From contig DATCBU010000026.1 of the NCBI GenBank assembly GCA_036511675.1, positions 1 to 47,967 on the forward strand: a stretch of DNA of 47,967 bases, written 5' to 3'. The DNA is from Chersky-840 sp036511675 (GTDB lineage Bacteria > Actinomycetota > Acidimicrobiia > Acidimicrobiales > UBA8190). Position 1 is the stretch's first letter. The number at the start of each line of letters is the position of its first letter. The notes below the pieces were generated by a model. It ran no database searches. It saw nothing but the letters and a program-made list of their open reading frames with translations, and had not been told where the DNA came from. Below, piece by piece: positions 1 through 8,564 of this stretch. The translations under genes were made by a program, and so were the position numbers.

Positions 1-938
1 ATGCCCGACTGCGCATGGCCCCGTCGGAGGCGACACTGGAGCAGTCGCGTCGCTGGCTGGAGCTCAACGGGCCCGTCACCCCGGACCTGGTCGCCGCCGT
101 CGGAGCCGGCCACGCCGAGGTGGTCGCCTTCTACCCCTACCTCTACTACCCCACCGTCCTGGGCATGCAGGCCACCAGCGCGCCACGCGTGTTGCATCCC
201 GCCGCCCACGACGAGCCCGCGCTGTATCTCAAGGTGTTCGACGCCACCTTCGCCGACGCCGATGCCATCTGCTACCACACCGCGGCCGAGCGCCGGCTCG
301 TCCAGCGGCGCCATCGGGTGGCGCAGATTCCCCAGATCGAGCTGGGCCTGGGGGTCTCCCCCGTCGTCAACGGGGGACGCGCCGGGGCCGACATCCTGGG
401 CATCGGCGACCGTCCCTATGTGGTGAGTGTGGGCCGCGTCGACGAGCACAAGGGATCGGCGATGTTGGCCGCGTTCTTCACCACCTACAAGAAGCGCCAT
501 CCCGGCCCTCTGGCCCTGGCCCTGGTCGGACCGAAGGCGGCGGTGATCCCCGATCACGAGGACATCGTGCTCACCGGGCCGGTGAGCGAAGCCGACAAGT
601 GCGACATCGTGCGCGACGCCATGATCTCGATATCCCCCTCGGCCCTGGAGTCGTTCTCACTCGTGGTCCTCGAAGCCTGGGAGCAGTGCGTGCCGGTGAT
701 GGTGAACGCCACGTGCGATCCCACCCGCGAGCACTGCGAGCGATCCGGTGGCGGCTTGTGGTTCGGCTCGTACCGCGAGTTCGAGGCCGTCTTGGAGCGC
801 CTGTGTGCCGACGACATCCTCCGGGCGTTGCTGGGCGCCCGAGGCCACGCCTATGTGCAGCGCTACTACCAATGGCCCGATCTCATCCGCCGCTACGCGG
901 GATTCCTGACGGCGGTGCGCCACCGCCACGACGCCTGA
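1..938 (+). CDS. Glycosyltransferase family 4, C-terminal part (5' end outside window)
   Basis: Retaining GT-B glycosyltransferase that would add a sugar from a nucleotide donor to a lipid-linked glycan at the cytoplasmic membrane face. The reading frame (codons from position 3) is open through the window start. Alignment by eye with the paralogue at 9521-10729 suggests about 140 N-terminal residues are missing. Visible features are a HPAAHDEPAL stretch (the paralogue has HCAAHDEPEL), the Rossmann-type segment VVSVGRVDEHKGS, and an EX7E-type motif in SPSALESFSLVVLEAW, followed by REHCERSGGGLWF. The gene converges on the repeat protein that ends 4 bp downstream. The family call is secure; the sugar and acceptor are unknown. 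The ATG at 15 is internal, not a true start. Confidence 0.85.
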   Translation, partial: ARLRMAPSEATLEQSRRWLELNGPVTPDLVAAVGAGHAEVVAFYPYLYYPTVLGMQATSAPRVLHPAAHDEPALYLKVFDATFADADAICYHTAAERRLVQRRHRVAQIPQIELGLGVSPVVNGGRAGADILGIGDRPYVVSVGRVDEHKGSAMLAAFFTTYKKRHPGPLALALVGPKAAVIPDHEDIVLTGPVSEADKCDIVRDAMISISPSALESFSLVVLEAWEQCVPVMVNATCDPTREHCERSGGGLWFGSYREFEAVLERLCADDILRALLGARGHAYVQRYYQWPDLIRRYAGFLTAVRHRHDA

Positions 939-942
939 CAGG

Positions 943-3090
943 TCAGAACCCGGCCATGCCCACCACGGGTTGGGCCAGGGCGATGTTCCCGGTGGAGCCG
1001 TAGAACGGGGCGGTCCCGTAGGCGAAGATCCCCCCGTCGGCGGCTGCGAGCCGGTACCCCGCCCCGCTCCTGGTGGCCATCATGCCCACCACCGGCTTGG
1101 CCAGCCGCAGGTTGCCGGCAGAGCCGAAGAACGGTGCGTCGTAGGCGAAGACCCCCCCGTCCGAGGCCACCAGCCAGTACCCGCCGGTGCGGGCGTCCAC
1201 GGCCATGCCCACCATCGGCTTGGTGAGATGGATGTTCCCCGTCGAACCGTGGAAGGCGGCGTCGCCGTAGGCGAACACCCCGCCGTCCGAGGCCACCAGC
1301 CAGTACCCACCGCCGTCGGGGGTGACGGCCATGCCCACCACGGGCTTGGTCAGCACCAGGTTCCCGGCCGAGCCGTGGAAGGCGGCGTCACCGAAGGCGA
1401 AGACCCCGCCGTCCGAGGCGTCGAGCCAGTACCCGCCGCCGTTGGGGGTGACGGCCATGCCCACCACGGGCTTGGTAAGGAACAGATTGCCCGTGGATCC
1501 GCAGAAGGGCAGGTTCCCGTAGTTGAACACCCCACCGTCAGAGGCGGTGAAGTCGTACCCCACCGGTCCGCCCGACGGCGCGTTGCAGGGCACCTGGACC
1601 ACAGGCGAGGGCAGGCCCGCGCTCCCGGTCAACTGGGGGTCGTGGTGGAACATCGGCCAAGCCCCGGACTCGTTGGCCGCGGCCCCGTTGCTCCCGCTGA
1701 TCTCGTAGTGCTGGATGACCCCCTGGTTGCTGGAGTTGTATCCGGCCAGGGTGAGGCCGATGGACCCGTTGGGGTCGTCGGTGACGAGCGGCGAGTTCTG
1801 GAACGCCAGGCCGGCGCTCTGGCCGAGCGTGGCGACCAGTGCGCCGCTCTTGCCGTCGAAGATCTGCACCCCGGCCGTGGTCGGCACGATGGCGTCCTGG
1901 TATCCGCCCCCGGTGAGATCGGCGGTGACGGGGGAACCGATGACCTGGCCGGCGGTGGCGGTGTGCCAGATGGTGGCGCCCGAGACGCTGTTGAGCACCC
2001 AGATCGATCCGCCCGAGCCGACCCTGGTGCCTTCCAACACCTGGAGCTGGCCGTTGCCGAGGACGTTGGCCAGCGCCGGACTGCTGGTGGTGGTGCCGTC
2101 GAGCTGCACCGACCAGCGGGGGTTGCAGTGGGCGTCGACCTCGATGAGGTCGTTGGTGGTGCCGGCGCCGGCGTAGGTGGCGCCAGTGCCGAAGACGATC
2201 CCCACACTGCCGCCGAATTCCCCGACGGCGGGAGAGGACTGCACGGTCTGATCGGTGTTGTACTGGCAGACCAGGCCGCCGCCGGGATTGCCGGTGCCGG
2301 CGTTGCCGGTGGGACTGAGCACACGCAGGTGCCCGCCATTGCTGTAATGCACCCCGTAGGCCGAACCGGCCGTGGAGTCTCCACCCTCGACGATGTAGGT
2401 CCGGCCGTTGCCGTACACGTCACCCAGTGCCGGGGTGGTGAAGTTGCTGTCCGCTTGGAACCAGGGGAAGCCCGGGAGCATGGCGCCGTTGCTGGCGCTC
2501 ATGGCCTGGCCCACCTCGCCCAGCGAGCCCGCCACCACGTCGGTGGCCCCGTTCAGGTTGCCCACCGCCAACGACGCCTGCACGGCCTTGGCCGGCGAGG
2601 TGTCGGTGGCGGGGTTCTGCACGTTCGTGAACCACATCGTCGCGCCCTGGGGCGTGATCCCGAGATAGCCTCCCGAGGTCGGCGTGGCGGCGTTGCCTTC
2701 GCCCACGAACACCGAGTCGAGTCCGCCCGAGACCGCAGCGACCGACGGGGTGGAGTCGATGGGGACCCCGCCCGTGCTCACGGGCCATCCCGGCACTCCG
2801 GCACCCGAGGCGAGGTTGAAGCCGTACACGTCACCGGCCCGGTCGCCGACGACGACCGAGGGGCCCCCGGCGAGCGTGGCCACATTGGGAGACGACAAGG
2901 CGATGGGGCCCCCGGCGTCGTTGAGGGTCTGCGTCCACATCAGGGTGAGCGACACATGGCTCTGGACCGCAGCCTGTGCTCCGCTCAAGCCGGTGCCCAA
3001 CAGCGCACCGGTGATGACCGCCACCCCGAGCACGACACGTGACGTCAGGGCGCGTCGGCGCCATGTGCAGGCAGGTTTCACGAATGCCAC
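943..3090 (-). CDS. Secreted FG-GAP/beta-propeller protein with five C-terminal 42-residue repeats
   Basis: Predicted exported surface protein of 715 residues with a GTG start. The N-terminus has an Arg-rich n-region, a hydrophobic core (VVLGVAVITGALLGTGL) and a likely cleavage after SGAQA. Residues of about 45-490 are repeats of the VATLxGGPSVVVGDRxGxVYxF type, resembling FG-GAP or PQQ-like propeller blades. The C-terminal 210 residues are about five tandem units containing GYWLVASDGGVFAYGDA. The underlying DNA repeats with a 126-bp period (for example near 1321 and 1447). There is no recognisable catalytic motif. It is a paralogue of the protein at 14005-16248. Its place beside glycosyltransferases suggests a glycan-associated adhesin or S-layer-like role, which is inference only. 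Confidence 0.8.
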   Translation of the reverse strand: MAFVKPACTWRRRALTSRVVLGVAVITGALLGTGLSGAQAAVQSHVSLTLMWTQTLNDAGGPIALSSPNVATLAGGPSVVVGDRAGDVYGFNLASGAGVPGWPVSTGGVPIDSTPSVAAVSGGLDSVFVGEGNAATPTSGGYLGITPQGATMWFTNVQNPATDTSPAKAVQASLAVGNLNGATDVVAGSLGEVGQAMSASNGAMLPGFPWFQADSNFTTPALGDVYGNGRTYIVEGGDSTAGSAYGVHYSNGGHLRVLSPTGNAGTGNPGGGLVCQYNTDQTVQSSPAVGEFGGSVGIVFGTGATYAGAGTTNDLIEVDAHCNPRWSVQLDGTTTSSPALANVLGNGQLQVLEGTRVGSGGSIWVLNSVSGATIWHTATAGQVIGSPVTADLTGGGYQDAIVPTTAGVQIFDGKSGALVATLGQSAGLAFQNSPLVTDDPNGSIGLTLAGYNSSNQGVIQHYEISGSNGAAANESGAWPMFHHDPQLTGSAGLPSPVVQVPCNAPSGGPVGYDFTASDGGVFNYGNLPFCGSTGNLFLTKPVVGMAVTPNGGGYWLDASDGGVFAFGDAAFHGSAGNLVLTKPVVGMAVTPDGGGYWLVASDGGVFAYGDAAFHGSTGNIHLTKPMVGMAVDARTGGYWLVASDGGVFAYDAPFFGSAGNLRLAKPVVGMMATRSGAGYRLAAADGGIFAYGTAPFYGSTGNIALAQPVVGMAGF

Positions 3091-3136
3091 CCCTCAATGT
3101 CGGACCCTTCGTCATCGACACCGCAGGCGGGAACCT

Positions 3137-4555
3137 TTACCGACGACGAAGCAATTGCCCCAGGCGGCGCCCCACCCCGCCCACGACGGCGCGCGCCCCT
3201 CCCTGGCGGTACAGCGCCACCACCCGGCCCAGATCCGGGCCGAGCCCACCCGGACCGGGCGCTTCTGGCGCCGGGAGTGAGGGCTCCCCCTCGCCGGGCC
3301 AGCCCGGCCCGTCCGGCGCGTGCCGGGAGTCGGCACAGAACGACAGCAGCGGCTCGAGCACCACCGACCACCGGAACCCGGCCGCCACCGCCGCCGCCCG
3401 CCGGCGACGGGCGGCCCGGCCGCTGCGGTCGCCCAGCAGGTCCCCGAGCGCATCGACCACGGCGTCGGCATCCTCGCCGGGGACGACGGTCCCGATCCCG
3501 TGGGCCGAGATGATCTCGGCGAAGCCGTCGCCGGCGGTGGCGACGATGGGGAGCCCGGCCCACAGATAGTCGAGCATGCGGGTGCGGAACGAGTACATCG
3601 TCTCGAGGTGCTCGAGATGGAGGCTCACAGCGACATCGGCCTCCAACAGATAGTTCTGACGATCGTGGTAGTCCACCCAACCGTCGTTGAAGAACACGTG
3701 GGTTCCCGTCAACCCCAGCGTGTCGGCCAGAAGACGCGCCTCGGTGGCCACGGTGGACTCGACGATGTCGGGCTTGGGATGGCGGGTGCCCAGGAAGAAC
3801 AGGCGTATCCGGGGACGCGCCACGCGCAGCTTGTCGATGGCCCGGATGAGGGTGGCGGGATCGAACCAGTCGTAGAGCCCGCCCCCCCAGATCACCACGT
3901 CGTCATCGGGCCCGATCCCGGGGACGACCCCGCGCAACGCGGCCCGAGTGTGCACGGGCGGTTCGTCGGGAAGGCCGAAGGGCACGACGTCGATGAGGCG
4001 ACGGAGCGTGGGGTCGTCCTCGTAGGTGGCGGGATTGACCCGCCCCAGCGCGGCGAGGAACCCCAGCCACAGATCCCGCTGCTTGTCACTGGCGCAGACG
4101 AAGAAGTCCCCCCGCACCAGTTGCTCCTCGAGAGTGCGCACGGTGTTGGCCACGTTGACCGAACGCTCGGGCTCCGGGTCACCGCGTGTGAGCTCGAGCG
4201 CTTCGAGATGCAGAGGGTCATAGAGATCGAAGACCAGCACCTTGCGCGAGCCGCGGAGCCCCGGAACGGTGTGCAGGAGATAGCCCTGCATGATGGCGAC
4301 GTCACACCACCGCTCGAGCTCGGCGACACGCGCACCGTCCGCCGACTCCACCGAGAAGTGCGGAGATGTCACGTCGCACAGCTCCGATGTGGTGGCGAGG
4401 ACCACATCGTGTTTCCTCGCCAGCGCGTGGGCGACGTGCCAGGCCCGGATGGCGGGGCCCGCCATCTTGGCGGTGAGCACGTCATCGGTGAGGACCACGA
4501 CACGGCTGGCAGAACCGCGCGGTCGAGCCGCCGTCTGAGAGGAGCCGACTATCAT
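3137..4555 (-). CDS. Glycosyltransferase family 4 (GT-B fold)
   Basis: About 472 residues, reading from ATG at 4555; longer in-frame extensions upstream are Arg/Asp-rich and lack family similarity. The N-terminal domain has MAGPAIRAWHVAHALARKHDV, the usual GT4 acceptor-side loop. The C-terminal domain has WGGGLYDWFDPATLIRAI, FLGTRHPKPDI, and an LDYLWAGLPIVATAGDGFAEI donor-side segment. The last 90 residues are Arg/Pro/Gly-rich and look non-globular. It is strongly similar along its whole length to the gene at 4697-5920, which is transcribed divergently, so the pair looks like a head-to-head duplication. It lies upstream of the propeller protein on the same strand (46-bp gap). Likely role: sugar transfer in surface glycan assembly; specificity unknown. 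Confidence 0.85.
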   Translation of the reverse strand: MIVGSSQTAARPRGSASRVVVLTDDVLTAKMAGPAIRAWHVAHALARKHDVVLATTSELCDVTSPHFSVESADGARVAELERWCDVAIMQGYLLHTVPGLRGSRKVLVFDLYDPLHLEALELTRGDPEPERSVNVANTVRTLEEQLVRGDFFVCASDKQRDLWLGFLAALGRVNPATYEDDPTLRRLIDVVPFGLPDEPPVHTRAALRGVVPGIGPDDDVVIWGGGLYDWFDPATLIRAIDKLRVARPRIRLFFLGTRHPKPDIVESTVATEARLLADTLGLTGTHVFFNDGWVDYHDRQNYLLEADVAVSLHLEHLETMYSFRTRMLDYLWAGLPIVATAGDGFAEIISAHGIGTVVPGEDADAVVDALGDLLGDRSGRAARRRRAAAVAAGFRWSVVLEPLLSFCADSRHAPDGPGWPGEGEPSLPAPEAPGPGGLGPDLGRVVALYRQGGARAVVGGVGRRLGQLLRRR

Positions 4556-4696
4556 CGACCCGATGGACACCCGGTCACGGCGCGTGTCCCGGTGCGTGTC
4601 CCGGTCCTCGCCATGGTCCGAGCCTACTGAGCGCATACCAGGGCCATCGCCCCTCTCCCGGAGCCGCGGCATCTCCGTCGGTGCGCACCGTCGGTG

Positions 4697-5920
4697 ATGC
4701 CGACGCGAGTTCTCGTCCTCGCCTTCGACCCACTCACCGATGCCATGGCGGGACCGGCCATCCGGGCCTGGCACCTGGCCCAGGCCTTGGCCTCACACGC
4801 CGAGGTCACGTTGGCCGGCACGGCGGGGGCGACCCGGCACCACGACCAGATGCAGGTGCGCGCCATCGCCCCGGGGTCACCCGACTTGGCCTCGCTCGTC
4901 GCCGCGGCCGACGTCGTGGTGGCGCCGACGAGCGTGGTGCGTCGTCATCCCGAAGTCGCCTCCTGTGACGCGCCCGTCGTCATCGACATGTACATCCCCA
5001 CCCATCTCGAGAACCTCGAGCGCGGCGGGCGCGACGACGAGGAGTACCGCCGGGCCGTGGCGCACCAGGTCTCGGTGATCAACGAGGACCTGGGGCGGGG
5101 TGACTTCTTCTTGTGCGCCAGCGAAAGGCAGCGGGATTTCTGGCTGGGGGCGCTCTCCCACGCGGGACGCGTGAACCCGGCCACCTACGACGAGGACCCC
5201 ACGCTCCGTCGCCTCATCGACGTCGTACCCTTCGGCCTGCCCCCCGAACCGCCCCTCCCCGCCGGTCCCGTGTTGCGCCGGCACTTCCCGGCCATCGGCG
5301 ACGATGATCCCGTCGTCGTGTGGGGCGGCGGCGTCTACGACTGGTTCGACCCGGTCTCGCTGGTGCGGGCCGTCGACCGGGCTAGGACCGTGGTCCGGGG
5401 TCTGCGCCTCGTCTTTCTCGGGATGAGCAATCCCAATCCCGAGATCGCCGAGATGGCCCGGGCCGTGGAGCTCCGGTCCGTCAGTGACCAGCTCGGCCTC
5501 ACGGGGTCCACCGTGTTCTTCAACGACGCGTGGGTCCCGTATCAGGCGTGGGGCAGCTACCTCCTGGATGCCGACGTCGCCGTGAGCATCCATCTCGACA
5601 ACCTCGAGACCCGGTTCTCGTTCCGAACCCGCATCCTCGATTACCTGTGGGCGCGCCGACCCATGATCCTCACCCGTGGTGACGCCCTCGGCGATCTCGT
5701 CGCCGCGCGGGGCCTCGGGATCACGGTGCCGCCGGGCGACGTCGACGCCATCGTCGACGCCCTCGTCCACCTGCTGGCCGGCGACGCACCTCGGGCCGAC
5801 TTCGGACCGACGTTGGAGGAATTCCAGTGGCCCACGGTGGCGATGCCCCTGCTCCGCTGGATCGATCGCGCCCGTCGTGCTCCTGATGCACGGGCGCTTG
5901 ACGCTCGCGTGGTGCAGTGA
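4697..5920 (+). CDS. Glycosyltransferase family 4 (GT-B fold)
   Basis: About 407 residues. GTG at 4694 and ATG at 4697 are adjacent possible starts, with no clear Shine-Dalgarno; ATG is chosen. Motifs parallel those of its divergent paralogue: MAGPAIRAWHLAQALASHAEV near the N-terminus, CASERQRDFWLGALSHAGRVN mid-protein, VWGGGVYDWFDPVSLVRAV and FLGMSNPNPEIAEM in the donor domain, and LDYLWARRPMILTRGDALGDL near the C-terminus. It opens the rightward glycan operon; its stop overlaps the GTG start of the next gene by 4 bp, so translational coupling is likely. Family assignment is firm; donor and acceptor cannot be read from sequence. Confidence 0.85.
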   Translation: MPTRVLVLAFDPLTDAMAGPAIRAWHLAQALASHAEVTLAGTAGATRHHDQMQVRAIAPGSPDLASLVAAADVVVAPTSVVRRHPEVASCDAPVVIDMYIPTHLENLERGGRDDEEYRRAVAHQVSVINEDLGRGDFFLCASERQRDFWLGALSHAGRVNPATYDEDPTLRRLIDVVPFGLPPEPPLPAGPVLRRHFPAIGDDDPVVVWGGGVYDWFDPVSLVRAVDRARTVVRGLRLVFLGMSNPNPEIAEMARAVELRSVSDQLGLTGSTVFFNDAWVPYQAWGSYLLDADVAVSIHLDNLETRFSFRTRILDYLWARRPMILTRGDALGDLVAARGLGITVPPGDVDAIVDALVHLLAGDAPRADFGPTLEEFQWPTVAMPLLRWIDRARRAPDARALDARVVQ

Positions 5921-6210
5921 CAATCCTACGGAGCGTGAAACGCTTCCTGCGACGGGCCCAGGGCTGGATCGAGCGCAGGGCCTTGGCGCAGCTCCATGCC
6001 CGGCTCGACACCATCGACGCGCGCCTGGCCACGATGGCCACGCTCGAACGTCGCCTTGGTGAGGTCCAGGCCACGGTGGAGACGACGGCCGCCCGGTCGG
6101 CGGCGTCAACCGAGTACTCGCGCCGGGCGGCGGAATCCGAGGCGAGGGTGACACGGCGGATCGAGGCGATCGAGCGCCTCCTCGGGGCGACGACCCAGAG
6201 CGACGCTTGA
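5917..6210 (+). CDS. Small basic coiled-coil protein
   Basis: Protein of 97 residues starting at GTG 5917, which overlaps the previous stop by 4 bp; its own stop overlaps the TTG start of the next gene by 4 bp. The N-terminus is basic (SVKRFLRRAQGWIERRAL). The rest is a heptad-like amphipathic helix rich in Arg, Ala, Leu and Glu (LDTIDARLATMATLERRLGE), so a coiled coil is expected. There is no signal peptide, membrane span or known enzymatic motif. Because it sits between two glycosyltransferase genes with coupled overlaps, a role as a scaffold or membrane-docking partner for the glycosyltransferases is plausible, but this is inference. Similar short coils occur in the proteins at 8565 and 10747. 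Confidence 0.7.
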   Translation: MTILRSVKRFLRRAQGWIERRALAQLHARLDTIDARLATMATLERRLGEVQATVETTAARSAASTEYSRRAAESEARVTRRIEAIERLLGATTQSDA

Positions 6211-8552
6211 CGGCGACAATCCGCCTCGCCGTCGACCTGCAAGCGCTGCAGACCGACGGCATCGCCGATCGGGGGATCGGCCGGTACGTGGCGGCACTGA
6301 GCGCCGCGCTCGAGCGCGTCGACCGGCTGGCGGCCGGGTTGCTCGCCCCCGAGCTCCCGCCACCGCTCGGCCTTCCTCCCGAGCTGGCCGTGCGCGGCCT
6401 GGTCCACTGGGACGCGGCCCCGACCATGCGAGCGCTGCTGTCGCGCCACCAGCCCATCGCCCACCACATCCCGGCACCGTTCCTCGCCTGCGGGCCCCAG
6501 GACCCTTCGGGTCTCGTCGTCGCACCCCATTGGGAGAGCCTCGGGCTTCCCCGCGTCGTGACGCTGCACGATCTCATCCCGCTGCGGGCGCCGCATCGCT
6601 ATCTCCCCACCCCCGCCCATGTGGAGCGGTACCGGGCCCGCGCCGAGTGGGTGGCGGGGGCGGACCTCGTGTTGGCCGACTCCGAGTACACCCGGGGCGA
6701 GGCCATCGAATTGCTCGGATGCGACCCCGATCACGTGGTCACCATCGGATGCGGCGTGTCGTCGTTCTTCACCCCCAGCGACGGCACCGACGGCGAGCAT
6801 TTCCGGTGGTACCTGGGCGGGCTCGAGGATCGTCCGTTCGTGCTCACCGTGGGCGGCAGCGACATTCGCAAGGGCACCGAGCGGTTGATCTCGGCGGTGG
6901 GCCAGCTCGTGCAGGCCGGATTCGACCTGAATCTCCTGGTGGTCGGCGAGCTGACACCGTCGTGGCAGGCCCGACTGGCCGAGGCCGCCACCGGTGCAGG
7001 AATGACGGGGCGGCTCGTGCTCGCCGGTGCGGTCGGGGACGAGCTCCTGCGAGCCTGCTATCGACGCGCCGTCGTCACGGTGATGCCCTCGCTGGCCGAG
7101 GGCTTCGGTCTGCCCGTCCTCGAGTCCGCCGCCTGTGGCACCCCGGCCCTGGCCTCGGCGACGACATCGCTGGCCGAAGCCGCGGCCACGGCGCTGGCCA
7201 CCTTCGACCCCGCCGACACCGCCGCGCTGGCGCGAGCCATGGCGGAGCTGCTCTCGGACCAGGACCGCAAGGACGTCATCCTCGACGCCCAGCGGACATT
7301 GGCCTCGGCATCGACGTGGGACGCGGTGGCGCGCCGGGCGGCGGCGGCGGTCGACGCCATGGGAGCCCGGTTGAGCCCCTCGGCATGGACCGCACCGCAG
7401 CCGCCGCGGCGCGTGGCGCTGGTGGGGCCGCTTCCCCCTCTGGGCGGGGGGATCGCCGTCTACAACGATCGACTGCTGCGAGCCGTCGACGGCGATGTCT
7501 CCCTCGACGCCGTCACACCCATGGTGTCGTCGCCTCCCCTCCCCGACGGCGTCGGCCATTTCCCCGTGGACACCTTCGGCGTGGACACCCGTCCCGCCTC
7601 GTACGACGCCGTGGTCTACACCGTGGGGAATTCCGACGGCCACCTGTCGACGGTGGAGACGGCACTGCGGTACCCGGGCTGGGTCTGGCTGCACGAGGTC
7701 CGACTGGCGGCCGTCGCCGTCACCGCCCTCGAGGCGCTCGACGACGACACCTTCGCCACGTCACTGGCGTGGCTCCTGGATCGTTCGTACCCGGGACGGG
7801 CCCCACACCACGGCGCCCAGCGGGCGGGGCGATCGGTGCGCGACCTCGTGACGGCCGGGGTGGGGCTCGTTCCCCTGGTGGCCGAGCGCTGTCGCGGGCT
7901 CCTGGTCAACTCCGAGGTGGCCCGCCAATTGGTGTTGCTGGACCTCGCCCCGCTCTCGTACCTTCCCCCCATCCACGTGCTCCCTCCGGCCTGTCCCCCC
8001 GTGACGGCGGCGGACCGATCCCAGGCCGAGACCGATCACGTGGTCGTCGCCTTCGGCATCGTCTCGATGGCCAAGCGACCCGACCTCCTGGTGGACGCGG
8101 CGGCACGCGTCGGGTGCCGTCTCGCCTTCGTGGGGCCGTGCCCGCCTTTTCTCACCCAGGTCATCGAGGACCGCGCCCGGGTGCGTGGCCACCTCGACCA
8201 CGTCGAGATCACCGGTGCCGTCGACGACACGCAGTGGGGGCGGTGGCTGGCGAGGGCCACCCTCGCCGTGCAACTGCGGGAAGGAGCGAGCGGGGAATCC
8301 TCGGCGGCCATCCTCGAGGCGCTCGCCGCCGGGGTGCCCGTGGTCACCAACCTGGCCACCGCGGCCGAGTACCCGGCGGGAACCGTGTCGTATCTTCCGA
8401 GCGCCGATCCCGAGGTCGTCGCCGCCCGTGTGGACGAACTCCTCGCCCACCCCGAGGCACGACGGGCGCTCACCGACGCCGGGATGCGCTTCGCCGGGGC
8501 CCACCAGTTCCACCACTTGGCCCAGACGCTAATGTCGCTCGTAACCAGCTGA
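6207..8552 (+). CDS. Bifunctional protein with two fused GT4 glycosyltransferase modules
   Basis: A 781-residue protein with a TTG start that overlaps the preceding stop (TTGA). Module 1 (about residues 1-390) begins LAVDLQALQTDGIADRGIGRY, typical of GT4 enzymes acting on actinobacterial glycans, and contains VGGSDIRKGTERLI and the EX7E motif in PSLAEGFGLPVLESAACGTP. Module 2 (about 400-781) restarts with VALVGPLPPLGGGIAVYNDRL and has FGIVSMAKRPDLLVDAA and EGASGESSAAILEALAAGVPVVTN. Two complete catalytic modules in one chain suggest two successive sugar transfers, although one site could be inactive. The coding sequence sits in a tight operon. Family assignment is strong; substrates are unknown. 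Confidence 0.85.
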   Translation: MTATIRLAVDLQALQTDGIADRGIGRYVAALSAALERVDRLAAGLLAPELPPPLGLPPELAVRGLVHWDAAPTMRALLSRHQPIAHHIPAPFLACGPQDPSGLVVAPHWESLGLPRVVTLHDLIPLRAPHRYLPTPAHVERYRARAEWVAGADLVLADSEYTRGEAIELLGCDPDHVVTIGCGVSSFFTPSDGTDGEHFRWYLGGLEDRPFVLTVGGSDIRKGTERLISAVGQLVQAGFDLNLLVVGELTPSWQARLAEAATGAGMTGRLVLAGAVGDELLRACYRRAVVTVMPSLAEGFGLPVLESAACGTPALASATTSLAEAAATALATFDPADTAALARAMAELLSDQDRKDVILDAQRTLASASTWDAVARRAAAAVDAMGARLSPSAWTAPQPPRRVALVGPLPPLGGGIAVYNDRLLRAVDGDVSLDAVTPMVSSPPLPDGVGHFPVDTFGVDTRPASYDAVVYTVGNSDGHLSTVETALRYPGWVWLHEVRLAAVAVTALEALDDDTFATSLAWLLDRSYPGRAPHHGAQRAGRSVRDLVTAGVGLVPLVAERCRGLLVNSEVARQLVLLDLAPLSYLPPIHVLPPACPPVTAADRSQAETDHVVVAFGIVSMAKRPDLLVDAAARVGCRLAFVGPCPPFLTQVIEDRARVRGHLDHVEITGAVDDTQWGRWLARATLAVQLREGASGESSAAILEALAAGVPVVTNLATAAEYPAGTVSYLPSADPEVVAARVDELLAHPEARRALTDAGMRFAGAHQFHHLAQTLMSLVTS

Positions 8553-8564
8553 CCGGGCAAGGCG

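Noticed and set aside
943..1560. Tandem 126-bp repeats that might suggest a CRISPR or satellite
   Set aside because: The repeats keep the reading frame and encode the 42-residue protein units; there are no short palindromic repeats or unique spacers.
970..3042. Long plus-strand open frame of 690 codons
   Set aside because: It is antisense to the secreted repeat protein and its Gly/Val/His-rich repetitive content is a shadow of the coding repeats; no ribosome site or family match.
4877..7694. Two long minus-strand frames across the glycan operon
   Set aside because: They are antisense to well-supported glycosyltransferases and have compositional (Arg/Gly/Pro) rather than family similarity.
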